Assembly (NCBI GenBank): GCA_027924585.1
Contig: BSBM01001444.1
Location: forward strand, 124,001 to 188,000
DNA: 64,000 bases
Source of the DNA: Larix kaempferi
Lineage: Eukaryota > Streptophyta > Pinopsida > Pinales > Pinaceae
Direction: 5' to 3'
Positions 57,473 through 64,000 of the stretch are shown here, piece after piece (position 1 is the first letter of the stretch; each line of letters starts with the position of its first letter). The translations under genes and the position numbers were made by a program. A model generated the notes under the pieces. That model had not been told where the DNA came from. It saw only the letters and a list, made by a program, of their open reading frames with translations, and ran no database searches.

Positions 57473-59891
57473 ATGGCTACAGGACTTCGGTTGGAGGATA
57501 GGTTGGATGGGAAAGGAAATTATGTGCCATGGAAGGCTAGGATTTTGCTGATTTTAGAGGAGAATGAACTGTGGGAGGAGGTGGTAAGAAACACTACAAC
57601 AAACCCTGTTCAGATTCCCGTTGCTACAGATGCAGCAACATTATCAGCCTTCAACAAGAAGGACTGTAAAGCTAGAAGAATAATCCTTGATGCAGTTAAA
57701 GACCATATCATCCCTCACATTTCAGGTAAAGCTAGGGCACATTTGATGTGGAGTGCTTTAACCAGTTTATACGAGAGTACCAATGAGAACCGGAAGATGG
57801 TTCTCAAGGAGAAATTGAAAAGTGTAAAGATGAATGGTGGAGAGGGAGTGACATCATACCTTACCAGGATATCTGCAGTTAGAGATGAGCTAGCAACAGT
57901 TGGGGAGGTGGTCACTGCTACTGAGCTTGTGCATACAACAGTGAATGGGGCTTCCAAGCCTTGGGGTGCATTTGTGCAGGCTATAGTGGGAAGAGAGAAC
58001 CTACCTTCATGGGAGAGACTGTGGGATGACTTTGTGTAGGAGGAGACCAGGCGAGGTCTCGTACAAGGCAGTTCTACACAAGGCAAGGAAGATGAGGAGA
58101 ATGTGGCTTTGACACAAAAGGCGAAGAAGAAGAAGAAGAAGAAGGGTCCCAAGCAGAGTGGGGCCAAATAGCAGCAACAAGGTGGGTAGAAGAAGGACTT
58201 GAGTAAAATCAAGTGTTATGATTGTCAGACTTTTGGGCACTATGCTTCATAGTGTCCAAGCAAGAAGAAGAAGAGACAGCAGACTGCAGCTTCAGCGGAG
58301 GTTGATGACTTTGGAGACAGATTTCAGAGAGAGTTTTCTTTGTGTGCTGGACAGATTGAGAGAGAGAGATCCTATTTAGTTACCAACACTTATGTGGATA
58401 TGGAGATGGAGTATTCCTGATTGACAGGCCATCAGATGAGTGCATCCACCACTGGCACTTGGTATATTGACAGCGGAGCCTCGAGCCACATGACAGGTGC
58501 TCGAGAGATGTTGTCTGAGCTTTCACAAACAGGTACAAATGCGGAGGTTGTACTAGGAGATGACACCATTGTTAGAGCAGTTGGTTGGGGGACCATTACA
58601 TTTTAGAGGGAGTCTATGAGTCCCATGACTCTGAGGGATGTGTTATTTGTCCCTGGACTGAAGAAGAACCTTGTATCAGTTTCCACCGTTGAGGACAGGG
58701 GTCTTGGGGTTTGTTTCTTGGATGGGCGAGTGCAGGTATTCCCCAAGACTACAGGATTATCTACCTCCATGGACATTGGGGTTAGATGTGGAAATCTATA
58801 CAAGCTCCGGTTTCAGCCGCAGCACGCTCTGGCACACAACAATAGTAGTGAGCTTTATGAGCTATGGCATTGGAGGATGGCCCACTTGCATCACCCAGCT
58901 CTGAGATTGTTGAGGAGCATGGTTACAGGTTTACCCGAGTTCAGCACTGAGCAGAGTGATGTGTGCAAGGGGTGTGCTTTGGGAAAGTACACCAAGATTG
59001 CTTTTCCAAGCAGTGACAACAAAGCAGCAGGAGTACTTGACTTGATCCATTCTGATATTTGTGGTCCTATGTTATCGGTCTCTTTGAATGGATTTGAGTA
59101 CTATATCTCTTTCATTGATGACTACTCTAGGAAGACCTGGATCTACTTCTTGAGGAGCAAGAAGTCACCCTTAGTATTGAGAGTCTTCCAAGGGTTCAAA
59201 GCCCTTGTGGAGAAGCAGACAGGGAGGAAGATTCAGATGTTGAGATCGGACAATGGGGGTGAGTATACCTCCAAGGAGTTCGATGGGTTTTGCAAAAAGG
59301 AGGGTATATAGAGACAACTGACAGTTCCCTACACTCCTGAGTAGAATGGAGTAGCAGAGAGGAAGAACAGGTCGATTGTGGGAGCATTGAGAGCGATGCT
59401 CCATGATCAGAGTTTACCGTTCTTTCTATGGGAAGAGGAATGCAGCACTGTAGTTTATCTACAGAACATGAGTCCTCATTGTGCTTTGGGGAGGAAGACT
59501 CCTGAGGAGATGTACACAGGCAAGAAGCCTGAGGTGAGCCATTTTCACATATTTGGTTCTTTGACTTACTTTCACGTCCCTTCTGAGAAGAGGACAAAGT
59601 TTGATCCCACAGCAGAGAGAGGCATCTTTGTGGGATATGATGAGACTTCGAAGGCTTACCGGATTTACCTTCCTAGCCAGAAGAAGGTTTTTGTTAGGCG
59701 GGAAGTGAAGTTTGATGAGGAGAGAGCCTTCAGCAAATCTAGAGAGTTAGAGTAGAGGGAGCCACCGACTTCCACACCTCAGGTGTCTCAGGCTTCTACG
59801 ATTCAGATCTCAGGTCCATAGGTTTCCGGAGTGACTGGATCACAGGGTACAGGCACAGTTTCTAGAGGTTCGGTGGTTCAGGTGACAGGTA
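57473..59891 (+). pseudogene. Copia gag, protease and integrase in one frame with ten stop codons
   Basis: From ATG 57473 (MATGLRLEDRLDGKGNYVPW) the gag domain runs about 188 codons to TAG 58037. Without any frameshift the same frame then gives a Lys-rich stretch, a CCHC knuckle (CYDCQTFGHYAS-stop-C, TAG 58250 inside it), protease (WYIDSGASSHMTG), the integrase zinc finger (LWHWRMAHLHH, CKGC), the integrase core (FIDDYSRK, MLRSDNGGEY, NGVAERKNR) and GYDETSKAYRIY. RT is absent because copy B interrupts at 59892. Stops are TAG at 58037, 58169, 58187, 58250, 58604, 59309, 59342, 59753 and 59819, and TGA at 58418. There is no TAA. Many stand at expected Gln positions, such as the second Gln of PQQNGVAER. 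Confidence 0.92.
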
Positions 59892-62800
59892 TGTTATCAC
59901 ATTTATAGTAGCCGGGCTACCATACATTATTTTTCTGATGCCAGTACACTATTCAGCCAGTTCCCCTACATTTGAGATGCTGAGATGAGCATCTATATTG
60001 GATCACTATCAGATTGTGGACAGCAGTTATATTCCCCATGCCATGACTGAGTCTCGGGACACTCAGATAGATGACCGATGTAGCCATTATACCATTGGTA
60101 CAGAGCAGTCAGTAGTGCCCAGAGTTACAGCAGCAGTTTCAGAGGACAAAGGATGGTACAGGTTGATGAGCATTCAGGTATATGACTCAACAGGTATATC
60201 ATGGTGTTATGGTTAGGTTGCTTTTATACTTATTCTTATAGCATGTCTTAGCACTTAGTGTCATGATCTGGCGATCATATAGATATTTGGACCTGGTTGA
60301 TATATATATATATATTATATTGTCCCCACTCAGACTTAGAAGTTCACTATTCATACTCATTGGTATGTACCCTCCTTAGGGAGAATAGAGGTGATCATTC
60401 CACCATACCTTGGCTTGCTAGTGTTGGCTCCATCATTTCATTGTCTTCATCCATCCATGGCCTACCTTTTAGATTATCACCCTGACTTACTACTTGACTA
60501 GTGGCATGGAGGACTTTTTCCCACTGTAGCCTCTGTATTGGATGAGCTTCCCTGTTTATTGTGTCTCGGCTCTGAGTTGGTGACAAAACTTACCTATGGT
60601 GAGTTGGAGTTCCTTGGAATTCCCCCTAGTCACTAAAGTTGTGTTGGCTAAACCTGAAACTTTTAGTGCTGCCATGAATGCAAAATCTGGAAAAAATGAA
60701 ATGCAATATCTTGTATGAAAAGCCCATTCATGCAATGTGTTTCTAAACACACATGAATGAAAGGCATGCCAAATGAAAATGGCCATGAAAATAAAATGTT
60801 ATATCTTTTGGAAAATAAATACCTAGGTAAACAAGCTGTCCATGACACACCTAGAAGTGCTCAGGTAAACAAAGTGCCTTAAAAACACACCTGCAGCAGA
60901 AAGCCTAAAATAAATGTAAATCTATGCAATGTGTTTATAAACACACATAGATCAAGGCTATGGAAACTTCAGGCCCAAAAAGCAATGGAACTTAAATGCT
61001 ATATCTAAACAATTGCTGGCCTTATTTGTATTATGGATTGTGCGCATCTGTGAAGGTGAATAAACCCTCTTTAAACAACTCATCCATTTGTGAGACACCG
61101 CCATTCCCTGTGTTATTGCTCATTCAGTATATACTATGGTGTGTATTCCCTTTCCCTTGCCAAAGTGTCACAAAGTTAAGTCAGTCAAGTCATCCCTTAG
61201 CCTAGCCAATTATTTCAGCCTTCACCCTTCACTAGCAAATTGATCACAGCTATGAAGTGAGTATGATCTTGAAAGTCTAGTCTGAGTAATAATAATAATT
61301 AACGACACTATATATTTGGATTTAGATCGCCAGTTATGATTACTCTGTGTTATAATTGTTATTTGAATAAGTTGTAGAGCATGTATTAACCTTGACACTT
61401 TGCAGCAGCCTTGGATGATGGTCTGAGTTATATTTGGTCTTGGTTAGACCCAGTTTGACCATGGAGGACCATGGGACATGAGATGTTGGACCTTATGATG
61501 ACATGGATAGATGATATATGGTCTATGTATACATACATGATGATTCTATGCAGCAGCTACAGGGTTATGATGGTGATTCTTGGTTTACAGCATTATTTGA
61601 TCATTTACAGATCATTATTATTGGCCATGTTCCGGTATATTGGATATATATTTTGATCATGCAGAGACTCATATGGTGTATGAGTACACATCTTGGATGG
61701 ATTTGGACCTTCTGAGTCCAATGAGACAGTTTGTTTTCAGTTCCGGGCACTTACAGTGATGATTGAGCCTCAGTAGGCTGTCCCAGTGCAGTTTTGGTCT
61801 GTCGGAGGCCCTGTCAGAGCAGATGTGATTTTTATCCGGTTGACCTAGGGCGCTGATGATGGAGGGGGTGGTCCAACCACTTGTTTTTACCATATTACCC
61901 CCCTCCCGGACACACTGGTGCCCTCACCTTGACAGCGCAGGCACTCCAGGAGGCTGTTTGGGGTAGTTTCACGCTTCCCGAGGCATTTTAGGATTGGTAG
62001 AAATGGCTATTGAGGAAATCGATTTGGGCTACTGAGGCAAAGTTATGGCATGGGATGATCAGTGATGATAGATCGAGGCCTTCCACACCTTCTCCAGCAG
62101 TTTCAGCTTCATCGGGGCCCGCATCCATCACTTATGGCACTTTCTGATGATTTTTTGAGGTCTTTTGAGGACCACGACTTGACCATGGAGGCACGATTTG
62201 GTACATTGATGATTATTTTATATTTATTTTGCTATGGGGATTGACCAAGGAGGGATAAAATTACCCCTTGGACCCACCATAAGCCTCTTATGATATTTTG
62301 TCATCATGATTTGGTGGGATTCCCCTCTTCTAGGGTGATTTTGTCCACTCACATAATATTTTATTTGTGATCCATGTATCTTATTGTTGAGCTCATCTCA
62401 ACCATTGATTAGACATTTGTATCTTTTAATCTTAGCCACTCATTCAAAAAGTGGTTAGGGTTTTGGTGCCTCTCCTTCCTATTTAAAGGAGAGAGCTTCT
62501 CATTGTAAGGGGTCTTTGGCTCTTGGATTATTGGTATAGAAAAATATTCTTGTGGAAATTCTTGTGGTCTCCTTTGCATCTGGTGTTCTTAGATGGTGAT
62601 TGGAAAGTCTATTGCAACCTAGCATTTGGAAATTGTGGTAAGATCTATTTTTTTTTTGGAAATCATTGTTTGTCTACAGGAGGGCGACTTCAACAAGGGC
62701 GATTTTGCAAGGCTTCTTCAAATCGACTTTCTTGGCATTCGCTTGTATCAGGGGGTTATCATTAGCTTCATTGTGATCTATGCTATCTTTCTGTTACTTC

Positions 62801-64000
62801 TCTTGTGGCATTAGTCTTATCTCTTGATGCATCAAATCTGATATTGTTGACGTTTGTTGTGCAGGAGAGAGGGCGCATTGGCTCCTTGGATCAAATCGAC
62901 TTGCATAGAAATTACCTCAAAGCTTCTCAAATTGATCGGGTTTGCATAGATCATCATCATCAAGGCATCTACAAGGTTACCCAGGTAAGATCCACAGGTT
63001 TGTTTCTCTTTCCTTTATCCAATCCATTGACATAGCTCATAAATTGTTAAAACCCTAAATATCTTAAAACCCCCATTTTACATTTTCTCAGATCTACTTA
63101 GATCTAGTGGGTTGTTGGGCATAATATTGAAAACCCACCTCTATAGCATCCACGACATCCCGGATCTATAGTTTGGTGAGGATTGGCTTCCGTTTGACCC
63201 CTTCCCAAGTCAACTTAGCCTCTCCCAAGCAAAGCGCACTTCCTAGTTTGAGCAAGTTGACCTAGATCTAGTACATGGGTGTTTGAGATCCCGCTTGATC
63301 CATAATCTACACATCAAATAACATACACCCAGATTGTTACTTTTCTGAAATTCACCTTGTGGGCCTTATTCCACATTTTAAGGGATTTAATCCCCATTTT
63401 GGACCACTTGGAACACTTAAACTCAGATCTAGTAAGATCTAGCCGTCGGATTGCCGTGAAATTATAGATCCATACTCCTACTTGACTAACCTACCCGGAT
63501 CTAAAGTTTGGATGCCATTGGTCTTGTCTTGACCCACCTAACCCCACTTTTAAGCCTCCTTGGGTAAAGTCGCACCACCTTGGAGAAGTGAGTTAACTCA
63601 CTTCTAGGACGTGGGTACTTGAGATTCTTGCGGATTTGGAACGGGAATAATTCAAAACCTAGGTCTAGTATGTCACTTTGTCAGATCTTGCCTTGGGGAT
63701 ATCATTCCTTGTTTTAAGGGATTGTGGTCCACTTGGGTTAAACCTAGATCTAGACCTACTTATCCATCAAGACCTTTGTTGCCCACTTGTCTCATGCTAT
63801 AGGAGTCCTCAACCACAAGTCAACCCTACTTTGACTCCATTATCCCAATTCCCAAGGCACTGGTTACTCTCCAAGTCAATTCGACTTTCCTAGATTGTTG
63901 GATTAACTTGTGGTTTGACCTTAGTGTGGTGAACCAAACCCTTGATGCCATCATGTATCATGTTCAAACTTGTCACTTGTACTAGTTAGCCCCAAGCAAC
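59892..64000 (+). mobile_element. 4.5 kb family, copy B, cut by the window end
   Basis: Starts TGTTATCACATTTATAGTAGC inside Copia pol (possible target AGGTA at 59887-59891). It is colinear with the reverse complement of copy A along its whole visible length, at roughly 90-95% identity by eye. The TATA-like box CTATTTAAAGG is at 62479-62489. Position 63988 corresponds to about 26443 in A, so some 450 bp should remain, ending near 64450 outside the window. An AT dinucleotide run occurs at 60298-60316. No protein is encoded. Confidence 0.85.

Noticed and set aside
57473-59891. Reassigned genetic code with TAG read as glutamine
   Set aside because: The same frame still uses many CAG and CAA codons, one TGA is present, and the TAGs fit methylation-driven decay.

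Overview
The window reads as intergenic DNA from a large, repeat-rich plant nuclear genome. I favour a gymnosperm: the Copia gag/pol sequences, the very long LTRs and the layers of nested insertions fit conifer- or yew-like genomes. This is inference, and no species can be named from the sequence alone. I see no intact host protein-coding gene. Almost everything recognisable is a transposable element, most of it inactivated by stop codons, deletions or later insertions.

Layout. 1-7294: AT-rich DNA with a degenerate dispersed repeat. 7295-10300: a 1.4 kb tandem duplication next to a minus-strand LTR with a tRNA-Met-type primer site. 10318-15846: remains of a plus-strand LTR element (simple repeats, a Pro/Gly-rich gag-like pseudogene, an antisense plant-mobile-domain exon, a long untranslated tract, a polypurine tract). 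15847-23163: an LTR of family 'E' (copy E1) interrupted by a complete but defective minus-strand Copia element (16531-22992). 23378-23890: a Ty3-type protease relic. 25401-35435: a second E LTR (E2, minus strand) split by two 4.5 kb LTR-like insertions (copies A and D), both flanked by GGATC on the plus strand. 35436-54780: a hAT transposase gene broken by two younger insertions: a 14 kb Copia element (36837-50883, itself carrying a CACTA-type MITE, a tRNA-like gene, an LRR-kinase scrap and a truncated 4.5 kb-family copy C) and a 2,054 bp solo-LTR-like element (52271-54324). Removing both restores the hAT reading frame. 54778-55515: five units of a 148 bp tandem repeat. 55577-56260: a Ty3 gag-like ORF. 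56274-59891: a plus-strand Copia 5' LTR, gag, protease and integrase in one frame with ten stop codons. 59892-64000: copy B of the 4.5 kb family, running off the window.

Relative ages can be read from the nesting. E LTRs and hAT are old hosts; Copia elements inserted into them; the 4.5 kb family (A, B, C, D) inserted later into E2 and into the last Copia pol. A homologous uninterrupted E LTR gives the empty site for A and D, and E2 gives the empty site for the Copia in E1. Inactivating stops are mostly TAG at glutamine positions, as expected from deamination of methylated CAG (CHG) sites in silenced plant transposons.
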